From Pisaster brevispinus (lineage: Eukaryota > Echinodermata > Asteroidea > Forcipulatida > Asteriidae): DNA of 64,000 bases. Of this stretch, positions 23,735 to 33,829 are shown one piece after another. Within the stretch, counting starts at the first letter, position 1. Every line of letters begins with the position of its first letter. The stretch covers positions 6,163,001 through 6,227,000 of the forward strand of contig JAMKCF010000014.1 in the NCBI GenBank assembly GCA_023634235.1, read 5' to 3'. Under the pieces are notes generated by a model that was not told the origin of the DNA, made no database searches, and was given only the letters and a program-made list of their open reading frames with translations. Both the position numbers and the translations under genes were made by a program.

Positions 23735-25008
23735 ATCGACAATTTCTGTCAGGGTGTCGAGACGACGCACCAACAAAACAAGTGCTACACCAAATATCAA
23801 GCGAGGCAAAGAAATTATCCAACTCTCTTGGAAGTGAAATAGATGGTCTGATAAATATTTTCAAAAAGCAATGCGATTCAGAGAAGCAAATACCTGGAAT
23901 TTTACGAGGTGTTTCTGTTATTCCTCCCTCTGTAATATTGTTCTCGGAGCACAGTATTAGAGTATACCATCATATTGCATCAAGGGATATAATCTATTTA
24001 GATGCAACGGGTTCAATAATACGCAATAATTCAACATTTTCTGGCTCGAAAAAATACCAATTGTACGATCTTGTCATCCGACACCCAGTAAAAGGGTCCC
24101 CGCCATTCGTTATTGCCTCTTTATTAACTACAGATCACAGCTCAGTTTCAATTTCTCATTTTTTGCAGTTCTTTTTACATTCGGAGCAACGTGTTTACGG
24201 TCATAATGGCACAAAACAACCACTTATGGTTATGATAGATGGAAGTTCCACACTTCTACTTTCCAGTCTGAGGTGTTTTACAAATGAAACTGTATTGGAG
24301 TATTTCCATCGTTGTTACAGAATCGTGAATGGGTCAGCGACGGATAGTGATTTAAAACAAACAATAGTTCATTGCTGTGCCAGTCACTTCATGAAAAATG
24401 CGGCTAAGACATGCAGGAAATATTACAAACACAATTTTCGTGATGCAATGTATTGGATGGGATTGCTCCTTCAAGCTACTGCTATCAGTGCCCTAAATGA
24501 AATCATAGAATCCATATCAATCCTAACATGTTCTAAGTTAACAACAAACCTGGTAAAAACACATTATCAGAAACTACAACTTAAAGTAGAGCAAACCAAG
24601 CAAGATTCACCAGAAAATAGTTTGTTTGATGAAGACGCACAGCTTGGTGAGGATTTCGATTACGAATCATGGTTAGGCAATGGAAGCGAAAACATGAATA
24701 TAACCCAGGATGAGTACATTTCCAAAGCTCCGAAATCTCCTTTCAAACTTCATTTCCAACAAATTGCAAACAATGCCATTGCCAAAGTAAACCGAAATAA
24801 CATGCTCAACAAAGACAGTTCTACATTAACCAATAATGCATATTATGGAAAAGATTTTCTCAATCATTTACTTGAATTTTCTCTGCCAAATATACCGAAT
24901 TGGTCATCGATAATGATTTATGATTTAGGTAGACACGGCACTTCTGAACCATATGCAAATTTCTCAAATATGTCGAATCACTACAGAAATCAAAATTTCA
25001 AAATATAA
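23735..25008 (+). pseudogene. DDE transposase core, CxxH (MULE-like) type
   Basis: The frame is open from about 23716. Numbering from the GTG-coded residue at 23782: a first acidic box LDATGS (Asp74), a second box MIDGS (Asp153), then HCCASHF with Cys199 and His202 forming CxxH, and a candidate third acid in LNEIIES (Glu240 or Glu243). Order and spacing fit the RNase H-fold transposases with a C/DxxH motif (Mutator-like, hAT, Kolobok, P). The segment after about residue 270 is acidic then basic. The line ends at 25008 after a frame change near 24965; the next frame continues KYVESLQKSKFQ directly into the protease segment. The catalytic set is intact by eye, but the frame breaks make a functional full-length product unlikely. 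Confidence 0.72.
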
Positions 25009-25046
25009 CACGTGATAACCGTACCCAAGGGATTATCGAAAAATGC

Positions 25047-26585
25047 ATGGAAGAAGTTAAGCGGACAAAATTGGCAAACAACAGGTGTAGAAAACTAGAT
25101 GAATTTGTACTTATGTATGAACGTGACATGTTACCTCTTCAAAGGGAATTCTGCGAGGCTTTCTGCAAAAATAAAAATAAAAGGGTCAATGCCAAATCGA
25201 TCAAACTGACTAGTGAAACTTGGAGCAAGCGTGTCCGAACCAGCACCCCTAACAATAAGGGAGTATACCTAACACCTCCATCAAAAGGATTAATCTTTAA
25301 AGCAAAGGCTAGAGAAAAGCGCACGAGAAAACCCATCATTACTGTAGACTTAGATATGGGGGAAAGCATACAGCCTAACAAAAAAACTAACTATGCCACC
25401 CAAAATAACCCTGCAACGGAACAAACAAATGTCATGAATAATGTCAGTCAGTATCCATCGTCACTGCCAAGGGGTATTTCAAATGACAGAGTATCTTGTT
25501 GGGGGATTGCAACAGTTCAAGCTTTGAAGCCATTCATATGTAAAGCTAAACTAAACATTTCCAAATTTCAAGGAAGTGACGTCTATCTTTGGCGACAGTT
25601 GGTACAACTGTTTGAAACGTTGTCATTAAACATACCCACAGCAATTTCTTATCACACAGTGCGCCCAATGATTAAGGAATCTGCAGTGCAAATGAAAATT
25701 AGTTGTAACCAACAAAATGATTCTGCTGAATTTTATTCTCAGCTAATTGTGCCATTTCTTAATGAATCATGTCTAACAGCTGAAATAGAAATATGTAAAA
25801 GTGTTCTGTGTCTAACCTGCAATGAAACTTCCGTCGTTGAAAATTCGACATCAGGTGTGTTACCTGTTGCCGCCCAAAAAAGCTGTCTCTATGAGTGTTT
25901 GCAACATTGCTTCAGCGATGAAGTTGTAAGGGATGTCCATTGTAGTCTTTGTAGTCAAAAGAAGAGCACGAAAATAATTGGTTCTCGTATCGTTAACTGT
26001 CCTTCACTATTAGTGGTGCAGTTATTAAGATTCAATAGTGTTCAGGGAAACGGAGGAAAAATAACAGCAAACATCGACCCAAATATTGTAATTGATTTGT
26101 CAAAGTTTTGTGTCAATAACACACCTGCAGTTTACCGTCTGCGTTCAGTAATTGTTCACGAAGGTAATTCAATTGAAAGTGGTCATTATAAGTCTTATGT
26201 CATGAACCCATTGGACTCCACTATTACAGAATTTAACGACGCAACCGTACAACACACAAGTGTATTGAGGTTCACAAAACATGTTTCCGAAAAGGGGTAT
26301 TTGTTTTTTTATGAGAAAAGGGAGTCAAATACTTCAAATAGTCCACACAACACTACACTAGACGGCACAGAAAGTTATTTCAAAGTAAATAAGGAAGAAC
26401 AGGAACTTGTCCGCCTGCTTTGGGCCTATTTTAATGAGAAAAATCTTCACAGCGTTGCTTTGCGTGATGATAACATCAAAGATTTTCTTTCATTCCACCA
26501 ACTTGCCATGATTTGTAAACGTAAACTACCACTGTGGCTGGTTGAGCGAGACATTGGTCGATTTTTATATCACCCAGTTGTGTGA
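25047..26585 (+). pseudogene. USP-type (C19-like) cysteine protease domain carried by the transposon
   Basis: This domain would cleave ubiquitin or a ubiquitin-like protein from targets. Residues 143-160 read GISNDRVSCWGIATVQAL, matching the USP Cys box G-x-x-N-x4-C with catalytic Cys151. QQNDSAEFYSQL (222-233) matches the QQDA-EF box. CLTC (254-257) and CSLC (299-302) form the four-Cys zinc site of USP domains. The His box is SIESGHYKSYV (His380), followed by FND (397-398). All key residues are present. The first ~140 residues are basic linker and join upstream to the transposase by an open frame across 24968-25046. The frame ends at 26585, running past the beginning of the Ulp1 segment in another frame. 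The CW after the Cys box also recalls USPL1-type SUMO proteases, so substrate is uncertain. Confidence 0.75.
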
Positions 26586-27156
26586 AGTAGGTAATGAAGA
26601 AGCTCAAAAAATAAAATTTGGAGCTGTACATTGTCACAATACCCCAAAAATACTCAATAGTCAACAATCCCCCCAAACATTTAAGTCAGTGTCAAAAACA
26701 TGCTTCCAGACAGGCACGTTTTGCGAAGTAATTTTTTTCCCCCTTTTAGAAAATAGTCACTTTACTTTGTATGTTGTTGACAACATTAAAAAAAAGCTCA
26801 CTTGCTTTGATTCATTGTGTAAAAGTCGGGATACTCGGCAGAAGATATCAACCCATGGACAAGCATTCTTTGATTTTTTTCAAAATGGAAGAATGAATCG
26901 TTATTGGAACCAAATGCCTAATGTTTTTGAAAACCAACAGAAATTTGCAGTCAAACAATCACCATGCATACAACAAACTGATTCTGGAAGCTGCGGGGTG
27001 TTTTGCTGTCTGTTCGCTGAACAACTTTGCAGCTCTAAACGAATTTTACAGTCTCATGATGTGGAAAACCTTAGAATATACATCACAATGCAGCTGTTGA
27101 AAAGATCTCGAATCGTCGACCCAGAACTAAAACGATTGTTTTCAGCTTACATATAG
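26542..27156 (+). pseudogene. Ulp1-type (C48) cysteine protease domain carried by the transposon
   Basis: Ulp1-family proteases remove SUMO-like modifiers. The segment opens WLSETLVDFYITQLC, a standard Ulp1 start (W-L-x-D/E-x-x-V-D-F-Y). The catalytic set is present: His73 in NSHFTLYVVD, Asp90 in LTCFDSL (spacing 17, as usual), Gln145 and Cys151 in QQTDSGSCGVFC. It ends at a TAG after FSAYI. The start overlaps the end of the USP segment by 44 bp in a different frame; one indel near 26530-26545 would join them, so the two domains were probably one protein with the transposase. Ulp1 domains are known companions of several eukaryotic DNA transposon families. A USP domain beside one is not something I recognise. 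Confidence 0.8.
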
Positions 27157-27330
27157 TGCCCACATCATGCATGGTAGTTATTTACTTTAGCTTTGGTTAC
27201 TTTAGAATTGCGGTAAAACACATTTTAATACACCTTATAGGAACGCTTAAACAAAAAATAATAAGAAGAAGAATAAACAAAGACAATCAGACACAAAGTT
27301 TAGGTGTTCGGGAACATTTCACTAAAAGTT

Positions 27331-27386
27331 TGTTCTTCCTTGTTTACTTTGAAATAACTTTCTGTGCTGTCTAGTGTAGTGTTGTG
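27331..27386 (-). repeat. Inverted fragment of the protease coding region
   Basis: Read on the minus strand this encodes HNTTLDSTESYFKVNKEEQ, nearly identical to HNTTLDGTESYFKVNKEEQ at 26344-26401 in the USP segment. The copy is inverted and lies 175 bp after the end of the Ulp1 segment. Confidence 0.88.
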
Positions 27387-27389
27387 TTG

Positions 27390-28762
27390 ACAACACAAAC
27401 AGCGGGCAAATTTCCTGTCACAACTTTTTAAACCGTGTTTTCCTCCCCCTAAGGTTTCAAGTATGTTTGAATTGATATTACATGTACACTGTTTTTGACA
27501 CAATTTTGTTCCCAGATTTTTTAAATTGAAAATCACAATTTTACGCTTGTAACCTTTTGAGGCTGTCAATATTGACAATATTTTACATCTTAAGAAAGAT
27601 CTTGGATGAGTGAAGAAATATGCAGAGATTTTTGTCAATCTCTTTTTCTCTAGAGTTGTTTGACTAGATGCAAACTCAAATAAGTTAGCACCAATACAAA
27701 ATGCAACAATTTGAAGAAGTTGAAAATTATTATGACGTCACCATGACGTTTCAGCTGTCACGTGACATCAAAATTTGTTCTCATGAAATTTGTTATTATT
27801 CAAACAAACATGCCATGAACGTGGGGTTTCTGTTAATGACTTTGATACAATTTGTAGATCGTGTCAGTCTTTTATTTCTTTGTGACGTCATCAGGATGTC
27901 ACCAAACGTTTTTTTTTTTTCCTTTTGCGCACCAACCGACGGAAGAATTACATTATAAGCCAAATGACGATGACAGGTTTTGTGTGTACGAAATTATTGG
28001 TACAATGAGCGTGGGTAAGGGAGTGTATCATGAGTCTCATAAAACCGTCTGATAAAGACCCCCGTTACGCGCACACTGCAGCTATAGGCCCTGCATAAAA
28101 TGACTACAAAATCGCGGCCTCGTGGGTTGAGTCAGAGTGGCCCAAAACATTTTATGCATTTGTTTAACAAAAAAGGTACCTCTTGATTTAATTTTAACAA
28201 TGAGTCCTGAGAAAAGAAGAGGAAGCGTGTCTTCCAAATTACAATTTCAGTAGACCTGTTCTTAGTTTTGGTAATTGTTTTTATTTATTTTACCTCAAGG
28301 TTGAATGGTCTTAATCGCATGTTTATGTGCAGTTTGTTTAATTAAATGGGGTAAAGTATATACATGTACAATGTATATTATGTACATGTAAAGCAAAGCC
28401 TAGTACTGCACAAGGTAAAGGAGTACGCTAAGTTTTATATATTGAACAATTTATTTTCAACGTTCTGGAACGTTTCGTATATTACAGAATAGGAAGGGTA
28501 CATTTCCTTCCTTTCCCTCTTGGTTTGTATTGATTAAAACATGACATACTGCTTGTAATGTAATGACTATTTATAACTATATCAGTCTTTGTTTAATTTG
28601 TGCATCGAGTAGGAAATAAAGTGAATTGAATTGAAAAACTGAAATTGACAAGTGCATTCATTTTTATTTAATACTTAGGGTAAAGCTACCGCATATTATT
28701 TTGTGTATAGGTAAAAATGTATTGGGTTTTCATTAATGATGATCCGAATTAAGTATTTGTGG
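27390..28762. other. Non-coding 3' part of the central transposon block
   Basis: No gene is supported. A possible polyadenylation signal AATAAA lies at 28615-28620, followed by GTGAATTGAATTGAA, which could also be the tail of a small retroelement. Short TGACGTCA-like motifs occur near 27733 and 27885. Confidence 0.45.
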
Positions 28763-31700
28763 CAAGTGCCATACATTAACGTATGGTCGAAAATGGCGTA
28801 TATTGTAGCGGCTAATTAGGTATTAATTAGTGATCCGAATGAGCCCCCTCCAAAATTAAGTGTGCCCAGTGGTATGGTCTATCAGATTAAGGAATAAAAT
28901 TCCATCTTTTGTGCAACATGAAGGGTACATTTGTTTTACGGCGAGTGCATTCAAAATAGTAAGTATAGTGTAAATGTGCCATACATTAACGTATAATGGT
29001 CGAAAATGGCGTATATTGTAGCAGCTAATTAGGTATTAATTAGTGATCCGAATTAGCCCCCTCCAAAATTAAGTGTGCCCAGTGGTATGGTCTATCGGAT
29101 TATGGAAAAAAATTCCATCTTTTTGCAACATGAAGGGTACATTTACTTTACGGTGAGTGCAGTCAAAATAGCAAGTATAGTGTAAAATGTGCCATACATT
29201 AACGTATGGTCGAAAATGGCGTATATTGTAGCGGCTAATTAGGTATTAATTAGTGATCCGAATTAGCCCCCTCCAAAATTAAGTGTGCCCAGTGGTATGG
29301 TCTATCAGATTATGGAATAAAATTCCATCTTTTTTGCAACATGAAGGGTACATTTACTTTACGGCGAGTGCATTCAAAATAGTAAGTATTTGTGACATTA
29401 ACGTATGGTCGAAAATGGCGTATATTGTAGCGGCTAATTAGGTATTAATTAGTGATCCGAATTAGCCCCCTCCAAAATTAAGTGTGCCCAGTGGTATGGT
29501 CTATCGGATTATGGAATAAAATTCCATCTTTTTTGCAACATGAAGGGTACATTTACTTTACGGTGAGTGCAGTCAAAATAGTAAGTATAGTGTAAATGTG
29601 CCATACATTAACGTATGGTCGAAAATGGCGTATATTGTAGCGGCTAATTAGGTATTAATTAGTGATCCGAATTAGCCCCCTCCAAAATTAAGTGTGCCCA
29701 GTGGTATGGTCTATCAGATTATTGAATAAAATTCCATCTTTTTTGCAACATGAAGGGTACATTTGTTTTACGGCGAGTGCATTCAAAATAGTAAGTATAG
29801 TGTAAATGTGCCATACATTAACGTATGGTCGAAAATGGCGTATATTGTAGCGGCTAATTAGGTATTAATTAGTGATCCGAATTAGCCCCCTCCAAAATTA
29901 AGTGTGCCCAGTGGTATGGTCTATCGGATTATGGAATAAAATTCCATCTTTTTTGCAACATGAAGGGTACATTTACTTTACGGTGAGTGCAGTCAAAATA
30001 GTAAGTATAGTGTAAATGTGCCATACATTAACGTATGATCGAAAATGGCGTATATTGTAGCGGCTAATTAGGTATTAATTAGTGATTTGAATTAGCCCCC
30101 TCCAAAATTAAGTGTGCCCAGTGGTATGGTCTATCAGATTATGGAATAAAATTCCATCTTTTTTGCAACATGAAGGGTACATTTACTTTACGGTGAGTGC
30201 AGTCAAAATAGTAAGTATAGTGTAAATGTGCCATACATTAACGTATGGTCGAAAATGGCGTATATTGTAGCGGCTAATTAGGTATTAATTAGTGATCCGA
30301 ATTAGCCCCCTCCAAAATTAAGTGTGCCCAGTGGTATGGTCTATCAGATTATGGAATAAAATTCCATCTTTTTTGCAACATGAAGGGTACATTTACTTTA
30401 CGGCGAGTGCATTCAAAATAGTAAGTATTTGTGACATTAACGTATGGTCGAAAATGGCGTATATTGTAGCGGCTAATTAGGTATTAATTAGTGATCCGAA
30501 TTAGCCCCCTCCAAAATTAAGTGTGCCCAGTGGTATGGTCTATCGGATTATGGAATAAAATTCCATCTTTTTTGCAACATGAAGGGTACATTTACTTTAC
30601 GGTGAGTGCAGTCAAAATAGTAAGTATAGTGTAAATGTGCCATACATTAACGTATGGTCGAAAATGGCGTATATTGTAGCGGCTAATTAGGTATTAATTA
30701 GTGATCCGAATTAGCCCCCTCCAAAATTAAGTGTGCCCAGTGGTATGGTCTATCAGATTATTGAATAAAATTCCATCTTTTTTGCAACATGAAGGGTACA
30801 TTTGTTTTACGGCGAGTGCATTCAAAATAGTAAGTATAGTGTAAATGTGCCATACATTAACGTATGGTCGAAAATGGCGTATATTGTAGCGGCTAATTAG
30901 GTATTAATTAGTGATCCGAATTAGCCCCCTCCAAAATTAAGTGTGCCCAGTGGTATGATCTATCAGATTATGGAATAAAATTCCATCTTTTTTGCAATAT
31001 GAAGGGTACATTTGTTTTACGGCGAGTGCATTCAAAATAGTAAGTATAGTGTAAATGTGCCATACATTAACGTATAATGGTCGAAAATGGCGTATATTGT
31101 AGCGGCTAATTAGGTATTAATTAGTGATCCGAATTAGCCCCCTCCAAAATTAAGTGTGCCCAGTGGTATGATCTATTAGATTATGGAATAAAATTCCATC
31201 TTTTTTGCAACATGAAGGGTACATTTGTTTTACGGCGAGTGCATTCAAAATAGTAAGTATAGTGTAAATGTGCCATACATTAACGTATAATGGTCGAAAA
31301 TGGCGTATATTGTAGCGGCTAATTAGGTATTAATTAGTGATCCGAATTAGCCCCCTCCAAAATTAAGTGTGCCCAGTGGTATGGTCTATCAGATTATGGA
31401 ATAAAATTCCATCTTTTTTGCAACATGAAGGGTACATTTGTTTTACGGCGAGTGCATTCAAAATAGTAAGTATAGTGTAAATGTGCCATACATTAACGTA
31501 TAATGGTCGAAAATGGCGTATATTGTAGCAGCTAATTAGGTATTAATTAGTGATCCGAATTAGCCCCCTCCAAAATTAAGTGTGCCCAGTGGTATGGTCT
31601 ATCGGATTATGGAATAAAATTCCATCTTTTTTGCAACATGAAGGGTACATTTACTTTACGGTGAGTGCAGTCAAAATAGCAAGTATAGTGTAAAATGTGC

Positions 31701-32727
31701 CATACATTACCGTATGGTCGAAAATGGCTTATATTGTAGCGGCTAATTAGGTATTAATTAGTGATCCGAATTAGCCCCCTCCAAAATTAAGTGTGCCCAG
31801 TGGTATGGTCTATCAGATTATTGAATAAAATTCCATCTTTTTTGCAACATGAAGGGTACATTTGTTTTACGGCGAGTGCATTCAAAATAGTAAGTATAGT
31901 GTAAATGTGCCATACATTAACGTATGGTCGAAAATGGCGTATATTGTAGCGGCTAATTAGGTATTAATTAGTGATCCGAATTAGCCCCCTCCAAAATTAA
32001 GTGTGCCCAGTGGTATGGTCTATCGGATTATGGAATAAAATTCCATCTTTTTTGCAACATGAAGGGTACATTTACTTTACGGTGAGTGCAGTCAAAATAG
32101 CAAGTATAGTGTAAAATGTGCCATACATTACCGTATGGTCGAAAATGGCTTATATTGTAGCGGCTAATTAGGTATTAATTAGTGATCCGAATTAGCCCCC
32201 TCCAAAATTAAGTGTGCCCAGTGGTATGGTCTATCAGATTATTGAATAAAATTCCATCTTTTTTGCAACATGAAGGGTACATTTGTTTTACGGCGAGTGC
32301 ATTCAAAATAGTAAGTATAGTGTAAATGTGCCATACATTAACGTATGGTCGAAAATGGCGTATATTGTAGCGGCTAATTAGGTATTAATTAGTGATCCGA
32401 ATTAGCCCCCTCCAAAATTAAGTGTGCCCAGTGGTATGGTCTATCGGATTATGGAATAAAATTCCATCTTTTTTGCAACATGAAGGGTACATTTACTTTA
32501 CGGTGAGTGCAGTCAAAATAGTAAGTATAGTGTAAATGTGCCATACATTAACGTATAATGGTCGAAAATGGCGTATATTGTAGCAGCTAATTAGGTATTA
32601 ATTAGTGATCCGAATTAGCCCCCTCCAAAATTAAGTGTGCCCAGTTGTACGGTTTATCGGATTATGGAATAAAATTTCATATTTTTTGCAACATGAAGGG
32701 TACATTTACTTTGGGGTGAGTGCAAGT
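28763..32727. repeat. Right ~210-bp tandem array, about 19 units, inverted relative to the left array
   Basis: It is the reverse complement of the left array family, with the same variant types. The short unit (AAGTATTTGTGACATTAACG) occurs near 29385 and 30424, about 1,039 bp apart, so the higher-order period here is five units rather than three. The 2-bp insertion variant is more frequent here (near 28993, 31075, 31287, 31500 and 32555). The order of variants does not mirror the left arm. Confidence 0.93.
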
Positions 32728-33040
32728 TTTTTAGCAGTTGCGTAATATGGTCTTGATGATGAGGTCTTAATTGTGGCGGCTAATTACTCACTAATTATGC
32801 AGCCAAATGAGCTAATTTGGTCTACGAGTCTTGTCATTGATATGTTAGTTACAAATAATGAAACAATTATACAGATAAAGCAAGATTATCAAAAAATTCG
32901 TTAAAAGCAAAAAAAAAAGGAGACGGAAATTTCACCACCTTTTACTGCATGGATTCTTATTTTCCTGAATACGCGGCTGGCCGGCCCTTGAATACGCGGA
33001 TGGGAAATCTGGCCCAATACGCGGCTAGCTTCAGTCCGGT
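32728..33040. repeat. Right unique terminal inverted repeat
   Basis: This is the counterpart of 18688-19003, ending GCTTCAGTCCGGT at the element border. Differences from the left copy are concentrated in the AT-rich middle (about 32850-32930). Confidence 0.82.
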
Positions 33041-33048
33041 TCTAGTCT
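33041..33048. repeat. Right target-site duplication of the 14.35-kb transposon
   Basis: TCTAGTCT directly follows the right end and is identical to 18680-18687. Confidence 0.88.
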
Positions 33049-33114
33049 TAGGTTAAAGGGAGGCATAACCAACACGACGTATGAAGCTAAACCACGGATG
33101 GTTGTGACTAAAAA

Positions 33115-33124
33115 GCGCATGCGC
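33115..33124. promoter_or_regulatory. NRF-1-type palindromic motif
   Basis: GCGCATGCGC matches the core bound by nuclear respiratory factor 1, typical of housekeeping promoters. It lies 67 bp outside the right transposon end. Without the insertion it would stand about 180 bp upstream of the DTYMK ATG, so it is probably part of that promoter. Function is inferred. Confidence 0.5.
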
Positions 33125-33615
33125 AAAACTTTGTTAGTCTCTGGCAGTCCAAGGCAGTCGTAATGTCGTGTCTATTGTTTTGCCAAAGATAGTTATTGTG
33201 TTAAGCTAATTAGCTTTCAAAGCAACCGTATTCTGTCACGTGAATACAGTTTATATTACGTAAAACTGTCCACTGACACCTCTTGTAAAGTCGGATCATG
33301 CATGGAGGTTTTTCTTACCCTGTGTTTGCATCGTTTCCAAAATAAACAGTGTTATTGAATATTCAGAAGCGGGTTGAAATTACTAATGAATATCCATTTT
33401 TGCGAAAGTTGAACGCAGCGTCCAATTTTTTAACACGAGAGGGGGTGCCAAACAGCTCTGAAATACAGGGCTTCATCGTTATTCTCACGATCACCAATCG
33501 TCACTGCAGTATTATAATATAAAAGAAAAGCTGTAACGGAACACGAACAAACACAAACAATAAAAGAGGTCTCCTTTTTAATTTGGAACAAGTTTTTTTA
33601 GAAGACAACAAACAA

Positions 33616-33827
33616 CAGTGGCGTAGCCAGGACTTTTTCGGTAGTGGGGGGGGGGGGGTAGAGGGGGCGCTTTTAATGGGTTTGTAAATGGGGGTGGTCA
33701 TACTTTTTTCTGTTTCTATCGGGATTTTTTTTTTCGTGGTGGGGTGGGGGGCACCTTGGGGAACCGGACATTTTGGGGGCGTGCCCCCCCCCCACACCAG
33801 GCCCCTCTCCCCTTGGCTACGCCGCTG
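33616..33827. mobile_element. Short MITE with CAGTGGCGTAGCC ends
   Basis: The left end is CAGTGGCGTAGCCAGG and the right end, inverted, is CAGCGGCGTAGCCAAGG. The interior is G-rich on one side and C-rich on the other (33643-33670, 33785-33815). No target duplication is preserved. The end type resembles hAT-derived MITEs. Confidence 0.6.
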
Positions 33828-33829
33828 CG

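Larger units (their letters stand above)
18688..33040. mobile_element. 14.35-kb DNA transposon with giant inverted repeat arrays, encoding a transposase and two cysteine proteases
   Basis: The ends are ACCGGACTGAAGCTAGCC and its inverted copy, with an exact 8-bp target duplication. Each end has about 325 bp of unique inverted repeat (18688-19003; 32728-33040), then about 4 kb of a ~210-bp tandem repeat facing inward (19004-23040; 28763-32727). The central 5.7 kb carries, on the plus strand, a transposase with D, D and CxxH motifs, a USP-type protease and a Ulp1-type protease, all in shifted frames of what was probably one long reading frame. An 8-bp duplication is known for hAT, P and KDZ elements and for some Mutator-like elements. 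The CxxH motif and DATG box fit a MULE-like fold, but I cannot assign a named superfamily. The unique ends have diverged from each other, and the coding region is broken, so this copy is probably not recent or autonomous. Confidence 0.88.

Noticed and set aside
19004..32727. CRISPR-like arrays
   Set aside because: Units are direct ~210-bp tandem copies without unique spacers, in an animal genome.
18688..33040. Assignment of the large element to the Kyakuja-Dileera-Zisupton superfamily
   Set aside because: The 8-bp duplication and Ulp1 domain fit, but the DATG and CCASH boxes look MULE-like and I see no KDZ-specific motif; left unassigned.
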